Shown here one piece after another: positions 1 to 10,100 of a DNA stretch of 25,607 nucleotides. The stretch's first letter is position 1, and every line of letters begins with the position of its first letter. A program made the translations under genes and the position numbers. The stretch lies in NCBI GenBank assembly GCA_013115145.1, contig JAAPAO010000521.1:1-25607 (forward strand), in the 5' to 3' direction. Below the pieces are notes generated by a model, which saw only the letters and a list, made by a program, of their open reading frames with translations, was not told the origin of the DNA and searched no databases. The stretch is from Perkinsus chesapeaki. Lineage: Eukaryota > Perkinsozoa > Perkinsida > Perkinsidae.

Positions 1-73
1 GCTCAGTTGGTAGAGCGTCCGACTGTAGTGATTAGTAATCGGATGGTCCCTGGTTCGATTCCGGGTTGCCGGA
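1..73 (+). tRNA. tRNA-Tyr (GTA), 5' end cut by the window edge, intron-containing
   Basis: The sequence is identical to the complete tRNA-Tyr at 6703-6784 but starts at the D-stem, so the first nine bases lie outside the window. The anticodon stem TCCGA/TCGGA encloses a 16-nt loop: the normal 7-nt loop with anticodon GTA plus a 9-nt intron after position 37. The T-arm and the 3' acceptor strand TTGCCGG with discriminator A are intact. A TTTT at 77-80, four bases downstream, is a good RNA polymerase III terminator. The two copies share no obvious flanking sequence. Confidence 0.93.
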
Positions 74-845
74 TACTTTTGGATATGCTATGAATGTAAC
101 CTTGTCACACAACCTTCACAAATGTGCCCAGTTCAGGTAGTGTGATATCCACTGTAGCCTCGAAAGAGTTTGTTCGGAGGCACGGGCCGCCTATGGAATT
201 CCTAGTAAAAACATAACTCAAAGCGCTGGCAAAGTAGTTGGGTAAACCAACTACTAGTTTGAATGAATTTCATCTTACGGAAGCGGATATCCCAACATTG
301 TTTGTTCGTGGAACAACGCAACTGGCGATATGATGTCACTATGGCAAAAGTGTGGGAGACCTCATGCGCGCGCGTCACGTCACGTCACCATGCCAGTCGG
401 ATGCTATCTCATTATGGGTTACCTGTGGGCCTGTAACGTTCAATTATCAAACTCACGCATTCCAGTATTACCACTTACTTATGGATACTTAGTATTACTT
501 ATCCTGAGCGGCTCAGGCTGGGACGATGAATCATCGTCGATGATATCAGTGCTGTTCCCGGGTTTCAGCTACACTACACTGTACCACGGTACTAGCAGCG
601 CGTGTTGAGCGCAGGATCGGGAATGGAATGTTACGCTATACGGATGATGCGTTGAGGATTATCTAGAGAGTCTGCTAATGTCCAGTGTGTACTGGTAAGG
701 CGCAGAGCATGAACATACCATACCATTAGATATCGAATTCCTAATTCGTCAACGACTCGCCCTCCAGCGTTCGGACATCTCGCAGGAGTCCGATAAAATT
801 CTCTACAGTTTGATACTCGCGGGACCATAACAGAATATAACATGG
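74..845. other. Intergenic stretch between two tRNA genes; no supported gene
   Basis: Open frames here (for example about 90 codons on + at 330-608) have no recognisable motif and no convincing splice continuation. I see no repeat, RNA gene or promoter I can defend beyond the Pol III terminator at 77-80. Confidence 0.4.
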
Positions 846-918
846 GCTCCGCTAGCTCAGTAGGCAGAGCGTGTGGCTGTTAACCACAAGGTCGGTGGTT
901 CGAACCCATCGTGGAGCG
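846..918 (+). tRNA. tRNA-Asn (GTT)
   Basis: A full cloverleaf can be drawn by eye: acceptor stem GCTCCGC with GTGGAGC (one G-T pair), a D-arm, anticodon stem TGTGG/CCACA with a 7-nt loop CTGTTAA giving anticodon GTT, a five-base variable loop, and a T-arm with the GGTTCGA box. It is 73 nt long, intronless, and has no encoded CCA. No clear T-run terminator follows within about 30 bases. It is on the same strand as the two tRNA-Tyr copies. Confidence 0.95.
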
Positions 919-1009
919 CCTTATCGTCATTGGTCTGCTGTTGCCCAATTTCCTATTGCGTACAGTAGAGATGGCGATCACGATTCCTAATTAACCAACA
1001 ATAGCTCAG

Positions 1010-1464
1010 TTGCAGATACCGCCAAATCGCCTACAGCGTGTTTCCCTAGTGGACAACGACACAAATCGAGAGGGCAGACGGCCTTCATTGCACCGGCTGC
1101 TGAAAGGTTATGAAAACAAAGTGGTTTAGAACCGCAAGGGGCTCGCCGAGGGCAAGCTGTCGCACGATCACTCAGAGCCGTCGGTGACCGCGGTCTCCTA
1201 GTGAGCTTGAATGCGGTTCCTGAAAGTTCCAAAATTGTGCACAAGGGTTCGCGGACTTGCAAGAAAGGCAGTTTGCCTAAATCCATTCTTCTACCTGATT
1301 TCCCCCAAATTCGGTTAGCCAGCTCGCCTAGGGCGATATGGAGTCGTCCAAACCAATATACTTGTGAAGGAGCTTGTTCTCATGAAGACACTCAGGCAAC
1401 TACCTTCACATCACTACGCCCAGCATCATCCCGTCGTCTCCCGGACAATAAGACATGTCCTTAG
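1010..1464 (+). CDS. Possible two-exon gene of unknown function (weak)
   Basis: A + strand reading of about 30 codons ending at 1106 joins, across a candidate 23-nt GT..AG intron (1107-1129) in phase 1, to an open frame running to a stop at 1462-1464. The second exon alone is 335 nt. The product would be basic, serine-rich and with a few cysteines; I recognise no domain. No convincing start codon is visible: an ATG just upstream meets a stop after seven codons. The opposite strand is also open over 987-1286, so strand choice rests mainly on the intron phase and could be wrong. Confidence 0.3.
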
Positions 1465-1690
1465 GCCAGGAGAAGTGAGATGCTCCTCTGAGAGCCTCTC
1501 TTAGACCCCGGATAGAGTACATACAGTATCAGAAATATGAGTCGAACGCATCAGAAGTGTATGAGTTGCCGGCATGCAATAAGTAGTGCTATTCAGAGAT
1601 AACGGCTGCAGTTCAACTGTACGTTTGGGAATTGGAAAAACGCTACACGTGGCCGAGGCACTCGAAAGCAACGACAAGGACATGAGATTA

Positions 1691-3588
1691 TCAGGTAGCA
1701 TCAGCTGTCTCTTGTTCATCAACTTCCACAACAGGTTCGAGATCCTCCAGACCCCAATGCTCTAAGGACTTTTCCCATTCTGCGGACCGCCTGTCCTCGG
1801 CTTCCTATAAATACACGAATATGGCTATCGCGCAGGGATTATCACTTCCAGCTTATCCAGATGGTCGAGTGCATTCCTTCCCAGATCCGAGAACATCGAG
1901 CAGGTCGCGCTGTACTTATCGTTGCGAGTCCGGAGAACCGTCTTGTGAGCCTCCGATCGGTAACTGCTACGTACTGATCGATTTGCCGACATGTGGCGAA
2001 ATGCTACGAGTGAACGCTCCTTTCTTCAGCGGCTTTCACTTCCGGAACCCGGAAATCATCTGTCTCCTGCTCCTCAGAATTCTGCGCATCTGTGAGGGAA
2101 GAAGCCGTTCAACTAAAATCAACGTTCAATAGACTCACCGTCCTTTTGCACGGGCCTCGGGCGGGACCAGGCTTCTGCATCGGGAATAATCATGCTTCCG
2201 TTGACGCCTTCCCATAATCTCGAAGGTAGCGATCTGGGAACTTCACCGTCCAACCCGGTGAGAAGATCCTATATCTCACTCTCCACTTTGATCGATGGGC
2301 TCTGTCTCTCCGGCATCGCGCATTCTCATGAGCCTCTTCAGGGACATCCTCCTAGGGACAGTGTCTTCAACACCTGCTCTCATTGTATTCTTTGTGCAAT
2401 GGGGACAGTTCCGCGCAATACGGGCGGCCGGATCCACACGATCCTCTTGCCAATGCGAAGCTTACCTGGTATGCTGTCAAAGAGTTCTCCCCACGGTACC
2501 GAGTCCAGGTGCTTCAATATGCACTCGAACGCCGCGTCGAACGTTTCACAAGCTGCAAGTCCCCCGTCAACCAAGATCTTGAATGCTTCGGCTCGTGCAG
2601 CGTAAAGTGCCTATACGAACAATGTAGCCTGACAACTGCACTCCGGAATTGCCACCAATAAGCTTTGGCCTTATAAACATGCTAAATCACAGGATAAGCA
2701 GCCTTACTGTCGATGCGGAAAGGTGCCGCACTGTCTCTCGTCTTTTCAGCTTCACCAGTGCCAACTCCGACTCTAAATCTGGAGTTTCCAGCCGACCGAT
2801 TCTCTCGAGCGTCTTGAGATGCTCACTGTGCCTGAGGTTGAGCCAGTGGTATAAATTTATCGGAAAATTTCCTCTCGTGCTTTTGGGCTACAGGCAGCGA
2901 TCGAGTCGATCGGATCGACTAAAATTGTGACAACTCAAGCCATGTCTCCATACAGGTCTGCTCAGAACAGACGTAACCTACTTCTTATCAGATCTCTCAC
3001 ATAGCCCGGAACACCTGTCCATCGCAGCTGTCAAGGCCGATTCTAACTGCGCCACAGCATCACTCTCACTAAGGGAGACCAAGTACAGCATGTCATTCTA
3101 GCCGCTTTGCATCCCAACGCTTACATTGCAGTGAAAACTGCCAAGCTGGCTTGTGGAATAACATCATTTCTGAGCTGCAAGCACGTAGCCTTGAGTTGGG
3201 CTAAAGCCTCGGCTCGCAGACTTCCAGTGTTCGACCGCACCTTCACAGCGCTCAAACCTGGCGCTTGTTCGGTTGCAAAGCTTACATGATTTACGTACTC
3301 CTTGAGATAGTATGGCAGATCAGCAGCGAATCTTTGTGTCAAGCTCGCAATTGAAGCCTCAACCTCTCCCGGAAACCTTCCAGAAGGCAGTAAAGAGAAG
3401 TCTAGCCAATTCGGTCTTTTCTGTTACGTTTTCTGTTCCCCGACGCTCAACACGCCGACTACGGCCTTCAGAGAATCGGATCTGATGGAGGCTTCATCAG
3501 GGTCGGACGTAGGATCAAACTGCCACGGGAGGCGCTGCAGCACTCTGCACTGCGGAGCTTTCTTCAATGTAAACCTGACCGGCTGAAT
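1691..3588 (-). CDS. Multi-exon gene of unknown function (charged, mostly helical protein)
   Basis: Read on the - strand, exons run 3588-3463, 3420-3125, 3068-3015, about 2887-2708, 2610-2466, 2373-2280, 2233-2139, 2089-2008, 1966-1846 and 1804-1691 (TGA). Introns are 41-97 nt, and all junctions keep phase except the one between 3015 and 2887, which I could not resolve. The 3420-3125 exon is a continuous stretch of nearly 100 codons. The protein is rich in Glu, Lys, Leu and Arg with an acidic C-terminus, and has no signal peptide or membrane segment that I can see. The start codon is unresolved; an ATG near 3660 is possible but does not join in phase. It is the most downstream of four consecutive - strand genes. 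I recognise no family. Confidence 0.6.
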
Positions 3589-4078
3589 CTGGGAAGTGGA
3601 TCACCGATTCCCGACTTCTCCCGTTGTTGCGGCTTGAGACCTTCCAACCTCTCAAGCATGGCAATCACAGATGCGATGAAGATTGACTAAGAAATGTGCG
3701 CTAGGGTGTAAAGGCGACTCAGTCTACGTTACCAGGGATCCTCTTATCTCTATATCCAGATAAGGCGTCCTCGTCACCAGTAGGTGATCGCGGGGGCAGC
3801 CTGGTACAGAACTGATCTGAAATACTTTGATGAATATAAACCGAGACGGACGAAATATCTATTATGGGAAAGGTAATGACTGACGTTTGAGGAATGCATG
3901 TGATTGAGTATATTTTCCAACAGCTACGAGTACAACAGTTCCAACAGTAGGCGACCCTATCAGAGTGTAATGAACCAATTAGAAATCGATTAAGTCTCAT
4001 TTCAATTCTCTCCTTCTAGTCTCCGCTTTTCCAATATAAGCGGAGCACGCAGTAATGATGTTGTCGTCTCCAGCGTTG
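3589..4078. other. Spacer between two - strand genes
   Basis: It should hold the 5' end of the gene ending at 1691 and the 3' flank of the gene ending at 4079. An open frame on - at 3719-4000 shows no motif and no credible splice links. A short inverted repeat (CTTATCT/AGATAAG) lies near 3740-3765. Nothing else is supported. Confidence 0.35.
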
Positions 4079-6551
4079 TTAAACGCGCTGCGTCTCTTTG
4101 ATTAGATGACACTGAATTCTATCACCACCACACAGCGATTGAATCGCCCAGCATACCTCTGATACACTCGATGAACCGATCAGCTTTGTTAAATAATTAC
4201 CAAGACTCAGAATCTTCGACAGGGCCTCCGTAATAGGGCTGCTGATATCACGAATCTGACACCCCGGCGGACTTGCACTAACAACACATGCACTGTCGCC
4301 CCCACCCACCTTCCCCTCAAGTAGCCTCCTCGCTGCAGTATGCTCCTGTCCGAGACCATAACGGTTCTTCATTTCCTCGAGCACCTGCAGTACTCCTGCA
4401 GCATCAGCAGCAGCGGCAGCAGTTCACTAGCACCTCCGTTCTTTCAGCTTCGAATACACCCAGAGCCCCCCCCACCATTTTATCCATGGCTGCTTGAATC
4501 TCGTCTATTCGCATTCGTCTGAATCTCACCAATGTGCGGAGCTATCAGCGCACCCCAAGCGACCTTATAGCAGCCTTTGCCAATAGAGATTCATTCAGCT
4601 TGCGTGTCTCTTCCGCATAGAATCTAACAAACCAGAACCATATTCTCCGTCGTCCGCTGGGTCTTGACGATCGCTCAACCGGCAAGCTGCCCAGCTCAGT
4701 GTAGCGGCCTCTGTCAGAATCAGGCGCGGCGGGTTTAGTGTGGGGAAAGTCTGATTGGCTTGCCATGAGCACCTGTGCCCTACTCGATCTCTGGAATGCT
4801 ATATCCCTCCAACGTCTGCTCCTTCTGAAGCCGGATCACATCGTTATTCGCGCTCACCAAGTTGTCAACCTGTCTCGTTGTGCTTGTAAGATAGACGGTT
4901 TTGGACTCACTAAGGGACCGGAGAAGTTCTTCATTTCTCCGAGGGCTTCGCGGCATGATCGTCGGAAAGCATCTCCTGCAGAGCGCAATTGCCAGCTCCA
5001 GCAGAAGCTCAGGCGTTGAACGTTGTAAACAGTTGCGCAATGGTATTCAAGCTTCAACGTCAAAGAGAATTGAAGGTGGCAAATTTGCAACATTTCCTAT
5101 CTGACTAATAAGAGGTAGCTATCGACAGTTCGACCGGCTTCCCATGTGTGACGCGGCTACCGCATCTCTCACTCACCAGCATCCTTAGATTGTCTCTCCA
5201 AAGCTTTAAGCCCTTCTAGGGTTGCATCAGCATTAGAAGCCTTTGTTTCAGAGCTTGCGGCCTTCAACTCAGACAGAGTTTGCGAATGTTCGCTGATAGA
5301 AGCGTGGAAGCTGAAATGCGACTTTCAAAGGCCAAATTGGATGTTCGTGGTAAAGGAATGCCTTCTACAGCACACCTCTGTGGAAAGTACAGGGTGAGCC
5401 TCTTACCGTTGATCGGCCTCTATCACGACGTCTATCAAAGCGTTGAACTGTTCATCCTGTGCAGCGGACTTTCTTGCTATACCGATAATGTGGCGCTCGA
5501 ACTTTCTTTTGTGGGAGATAATTTGCTTCAGCCGCGGCTCGTACCACTAAGAAGCACACTCCAGGCAGCTTGGTAGAGAGCCAGCTGGGCATGAAATGCA
5601 TGAAGGCAACTGACCTCTGATCGAACAAAGCCCTTCCTCGTCGCATGCCTCCTTAAACGCTCATCAAGCTCGCAGCTGAGCTCCTCAGCGCCCTAAAAGC
5701 TTGTCTATCTCCGGTGACTTATAGCCTCTATACGCATATCAGTCATGTGATAAGTGGTACCACTGGAACTTAGCCAACCCCGAGGCTACCTTCCTTGCTG
5801 CATTGTTACTTGCTTGCAATAACACCTCGGCCTCAGTTTGCACTGACTCCATCAATTTCAACCGAATAGTATGTATATATTCACACAGCCATTCAGCTTC
5901 AACGTGCACCTTCCAACAGGAGTTACTCGCGAGACATATACTGTAGGGATCGTTCTCACGTCGAGGATGCAATCTTCACCGTTGACGCGCCTTGGCCAGG
6001 TCGGAGCTTTATCCTCCGGCTCCTGTCAGAGAAGTCGGCTCAAACGCTCCAAGGGGCTCTATATTAACTGCTATCTCGCTCCCCTCAGCAGCAGCATCCT
6101 CTCCCTCTTGCTCGTTTCCGGGATACTCGGTAGAAGCTTCATCAACGTTCTCAGCTTCATCTCGGCAAGGCTCCTCTGAGTGTTACAGCATAGCAAGTAC
6201 ACCATGAGTCTCATTGGCAAGCCGAGGCACACTTTCTTATGACATCCGCTTACCCTCCACGTGCTCCTTGCAAACCCTTTCCTCCACGAATTGCCGCAGC
6301 GTGAACACCTCAAACATGCCAGCAGGCACTACTCCCGGCCAAAGCTGTCGCGAGCCTGGCGAGTATATCAGTGAAGAGAGGGCTCGCGCCGTTGCCGGGA
6401 TGGACGAACCTGTAGTATTTTCAGATGCCTCCTGCTCTGCTGGGTCTCCAGGCGAATGGTCTGCGGAGACATCTTCGGCCGTAGGAGATTCTCCTTGCTG
6501 CGGCGGTTTTGACAGTGGCTGAGGAACACAAGAGGAGACAAATTGTGCCAA
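4079..6551 (-). CDS. Multi-exon gene for a helical, coiled-coil-like protein
   Basis: The 3' half is well resolved on -: exons ending at 4784, then 4623-4564, 4518-4434, 4384-4310, 4255-4201 and 4158-4079 (TAA), with introns of 160, 45, 49, 54 and 42 nt, all in phase. Upstream, clear coding lies around 5480-5550, 5620-5700 and 5790-5925, and an N-terminal pair (to 6254, then from 6175) is joined over a 78-nt intron. The N-terminal part is Ser/Pro/Glu-rich and probably disordered. The rest is heptad-like with many Glu, Lys, Leu and Ala, as in cytoskeletal or scaffold coiled coils. The start codon is unresolved; the frame is open to 6551 without an ATG, so a further 5' exon is likely. No enzymatic motif is seen. 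A tRNA-Tyr lies just upstream on the other strand. Confidence 0.6.
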
Positions 6552-6702
6552 ACCATGTCACTTCGATGTGGCCTATCACGTCGAAAGCATTCGTCAAGGC
6601 GAAGTATCAAACGCTTTATACAGACAGTGTTTCCGTGTCTCGTGAAAAACCGACATGTCCAGCTAGAGATGACGAACAATGAATATTCGATATTTATATT
6701 AA

Positions 6703-6784
6703 CCGGCAATAGCTCAGTTGGTAGAGCGTCCGACTGTAGTGATTAGTAATCGGATGGTCCCTGGTTCGATTCCGGGTTGCCGGA
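6703..6784 (+). tRNA. tRNA-Tyr (GTA) with a 9-nt intron
   Basis: The acceptor stem CCGGCAA pairs perfectly with TTGCCGG. The D-arm, the T-arm (CCTGG/CCGGG around TTCGATT) and discriminator A are all present. Anticodon GTA is at 6736-6738. The loop is expanded by a 9-nt intron, 6740-6748 (TGATTAGTA), directly after position 37, which is the canonical eukaryotic site for the tRNA splicing endonuclease. The mature length would be 73 nt. It matches the copy at 1-73 base for base. The first TTTT downstream is at 6825-6828, about 40 bases away, so the primary transcript may have a long trailer. Confidence 0.97.
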
Positions 6785-7110
6785 CCTATTGACCTATCTC
6801 TTATGGAAAGTTTATAGACCACTCTTTTATAAGGAAGCTTTTATTCTCTTAGGTTGAACTTGCACCGCACGGGTGACATATACTGCCGCCGCGCGGCGTC
6901 ACGCGGCGCACTGAAACTGCGCTTCCCTGGGCGAAATTCTCTGGTCTTTGGGGGAGTATTTGACCAATACAGGCGCAGAAAGGCTACCATGGACAAAGCA
7001 GAAGACACACTCAGATACAGCCAGAATAACGGGCACCTTCTTCTGACACCTACCCCCAAACCCACGAGACCCCCCAGTCTGTCTTTGTAGCCGTCGTAGA
7101 ACGTCTGATG
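6785..7110. other. Spacer downstream of tRNA-Tyr and of the coiled-coil gene
   Basis: Contains the Pol III terminator candidate TTTT at 6825-6828 and a short GC-rich self-complementary patch near 6885-6910 (repeats of GCGGCG/CGCCGC). An open + frame at 6854-7090 has no motif. I see no gene here. Confidence 0.4.
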
Positions 7111-10100
7111 CTATAAAGTAAGCTTAATCTTTTGGCACCAGACCACCTCAATTTCGTTGGGGTAATCGTTATGCAGCTGTAGCATGTCCTTGGCGAATCC
7201 TTCAATACTGGCGGCCATATTTTCCAGCTGCGTGTAGGCCTAACACGTAAGCACTGCGAGCTACGTAACGACGGCACAAAGAATGCAATGGAAAGTAGCA
7301 CCCACAAGTCTTGAAGTCAACAGATACCTGCCCTATGGCGTCCTCCAGTTCGGGGTGAACGTGTGGCGAGTCTGAAATCTGCTTGTGGCAGCCCTCCAGC
7401 TTGCCCTCATCCTTCTCGCATTCTACTGTGTGCTCCACCTAACCCGACCGTGACCGTTGACGCGTAAAGCTAATGGATACGCGGAGCCTTTCGAGATCAT
7501 CATTGTGTCTTATCATCATAGCCTCTTTTCCGGCTCTCATCTGTTCCAGCATCCTCGACATATCCACCATCAGTGATGCAATTTTGCAGCACCTGAAGAT
7601 TCACCAGCAAGCAAAAATCGCCGGGATTCCGCCCACCTGAAGTGTTGTTCTGTTTCTAGCTCCAGCAGTTTCGTTTTGGTCTCTGATATCATCGAGTCCA
7701 GTTGATCGTACGCAGCTTGTAGCTTATCCGAAACTCTAGCCTCGACAACTTCCCTCGCTGTGGTGTACTAACACAACCTCACTAATACAGCGAACTAAGC
7801 TGCTGCTAAGGGTAAGTGAGAAGGATGAGTAACCGTGAATACGACTATGCAGGGTGACCATCAAATATTATTTGTTTATTATAGTTTATTAAACTACCAT
7901 TAATCAACTCTCACTAGCTGAGTCCTACTAACAAACTCCCCACGGGTAGCATCTGGGGAAGATCAGGTGTCCAAAATCCATGCAGTGAGTTACACATACC
8001 ATTCGATTCTGTATACGTCGGGGAGTACGAAAATGTGTCTATTTTATGTTTTTCGATTCTGAAAATTTCATATCAGAACTAATGGTATCCCATTAGTTCC
8101 GATATAGAAGCCTTCACGGCAGTCGTTGGGAGATACACCTTGCAAGATAGAGAAGCTCTCCGCCCTCATATTTCACATATGCACCAGGTCTTCAATATAC
8201 GATCTGCTCACTTTCTATCTTCTAAAAGACATCTCCATACAGCGACTGTCGATAATGGAGATGTATGTAGATTATCGACAGTCGATGAACGTTACTTATA
8301 CAGTGTAATTTGTGGTGATTTAATTGTGTGACCTGTCCCTTTGTGCGTATCTTCCTTAGATTCCGCACAAGTTAGGCTAGTTGTTCATTTATATTCATAT
8401 TTATAATATTAGATTCCTCTTTATCTCTGAGTTTGGTTGATATCTATCTAATATCCACGATATGGCACCTCGGGCGATTACCAGTTCAAATAACGATGAC
8501 TTGCCCTTGAGTGAGATTGAAGATTTGGTCCTGAAAAATGTTGAAGACCTTTGTGCTGGAAAACCATTGATGCTTGGAAATGTTATGGAGCAACTCTGTG
8601 CGATTGTTAAGGGTGTTTTGTTGAAGAAGGAGTCTACAGTTGAGCAGGATAGCGATTATCTTTGGCGCTGTCTAAATTATTATTTGGAGTCATAGTTATC
8701 TTCGAAGCCCAATCAACTTGCTGACAGCCTTTTCAACTATGTTTGGCCCCATTTGATCGACGAGCTTTCCATTGAGGATTCTATTAATGAGACAGATAAA
8801 CGGGTTATCAGGGCTCGAAAAATTACTTCTGTCAAGTTCTTGAACTATGATAAGTGTAGTATTTTTGAGCCCTCTTTCCCAGGAAGGTTTTCTTTGTATT
8901 ATCAACAGTCTCAACCGACCGTTAACGAAGTTCCGACCGAGTCTAAAGTTCAGCCTTCTTCTCAGCCAGTTAAGGTTGAGCCGGATATTACTTCTCCTAA
9001 AGATCAATACTCTCTTGTAGAGCCTTGTGATTTAGATAACTTACTGCCGGCTTTCTCTGACGACGAAGGTGATATAACTTCCCAAGATCGACGGGATGCT
9101 AAGAAAAGTGTTAATGGTGTTGATCTTCTCAAAGGAGGTAAATTCTCCGGGAAGGATGATTCTCGCTCTATTCGTAGAGTGCTGATCTCTCTCCGTGATA
9201 CTGCTATTGATGAAGGCTGGTCTGCCTTGGAATACAGGGAAATGATGAAACGTCAAATTACCCCTGAGGCTAGAAAGGTTGTTCATCCCGTTGCAGTAAC
9301 TACTTATGCTGAATTGAAGCTTGAGCTGAAACGTGAAGTTAGTGGTTTATTAATTGCTTATGGTCGTGGTGATTCTGGTAAACTTGATTCATGGCTATCT
9401 TTGCTTCAGCTCCGTCAAGGCAAGAACGAGAAGCTCTCCGCTTTTGCCCAAAGGTTTCAAGATGCTCAAGAAGAAGCCAGATGTTTTGGTAATGACATTG
9501 ATGATTACCAATCTACTTTACAATTTGCTTCGGCCGTGAATACAAATTGGGCTTTCAGCGCAGCAAATCTAATTGGTACTGGCGTTACTAATTTAGATGA
9601 TTTGGTTGCTCGTTTGATTTCTGAAGAACGAGTTTTTAAGCGTGCACTTAATGGTTCACCTGATTCAGTTACTGTGGTCCCTTCGCCCACTAGAGCTGTT
9701 CCAGCAACAGCTTCAGGTGATGCCAAAGTTCCCATTGGCACGAGTCCGTCCCCTTTGAAGGTCTGTTATTATTGTCGGGAGCCTGGCCATCTGAAGTCTG
9801 AGTGTCCTAAACTAGCTCAAAAGGAGGCTAGGTCGAAAGCTCATGATAAACCAGATCCAAAGAAACCTGGTTTGGGTGATGATTCTACCGTTAGGCCTAC
9901 TTCTAGTACGACATCACAAGCTGCTGCGATGGTTGTCCATAAGGAGCCTGAATGTTTGAAAGAGGCCGAGGAGAATTGCCCTGCTGTGAGACAAGTTGCT
10001 ATTTGTTTTCATTCGAGCCTCCGAAAAAAAGGTGGCAATGAGAAGTTGTGGAAGCGAGCTTTATTTGATTCTGGTGCAAGTCTCAACTATATAGGTTTAT

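Larger units (their letters stand above)
7768..8310. other. Retained intron sequence between host exon and 5' LTR, AT-rich with two long hairpins
   Basis: This is the 3' part of the giant intron when read on the - strand; it ends in GTTAG at the acceptor next to 7767. It has no coding signal. It contains the inverted repeats at 8070-8105 and 8243-8284, an unusual density for this window. Together with the missing target duplication of the LTR element, this may mean an older, smaller insertion sits here. Confidence 0.45.
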
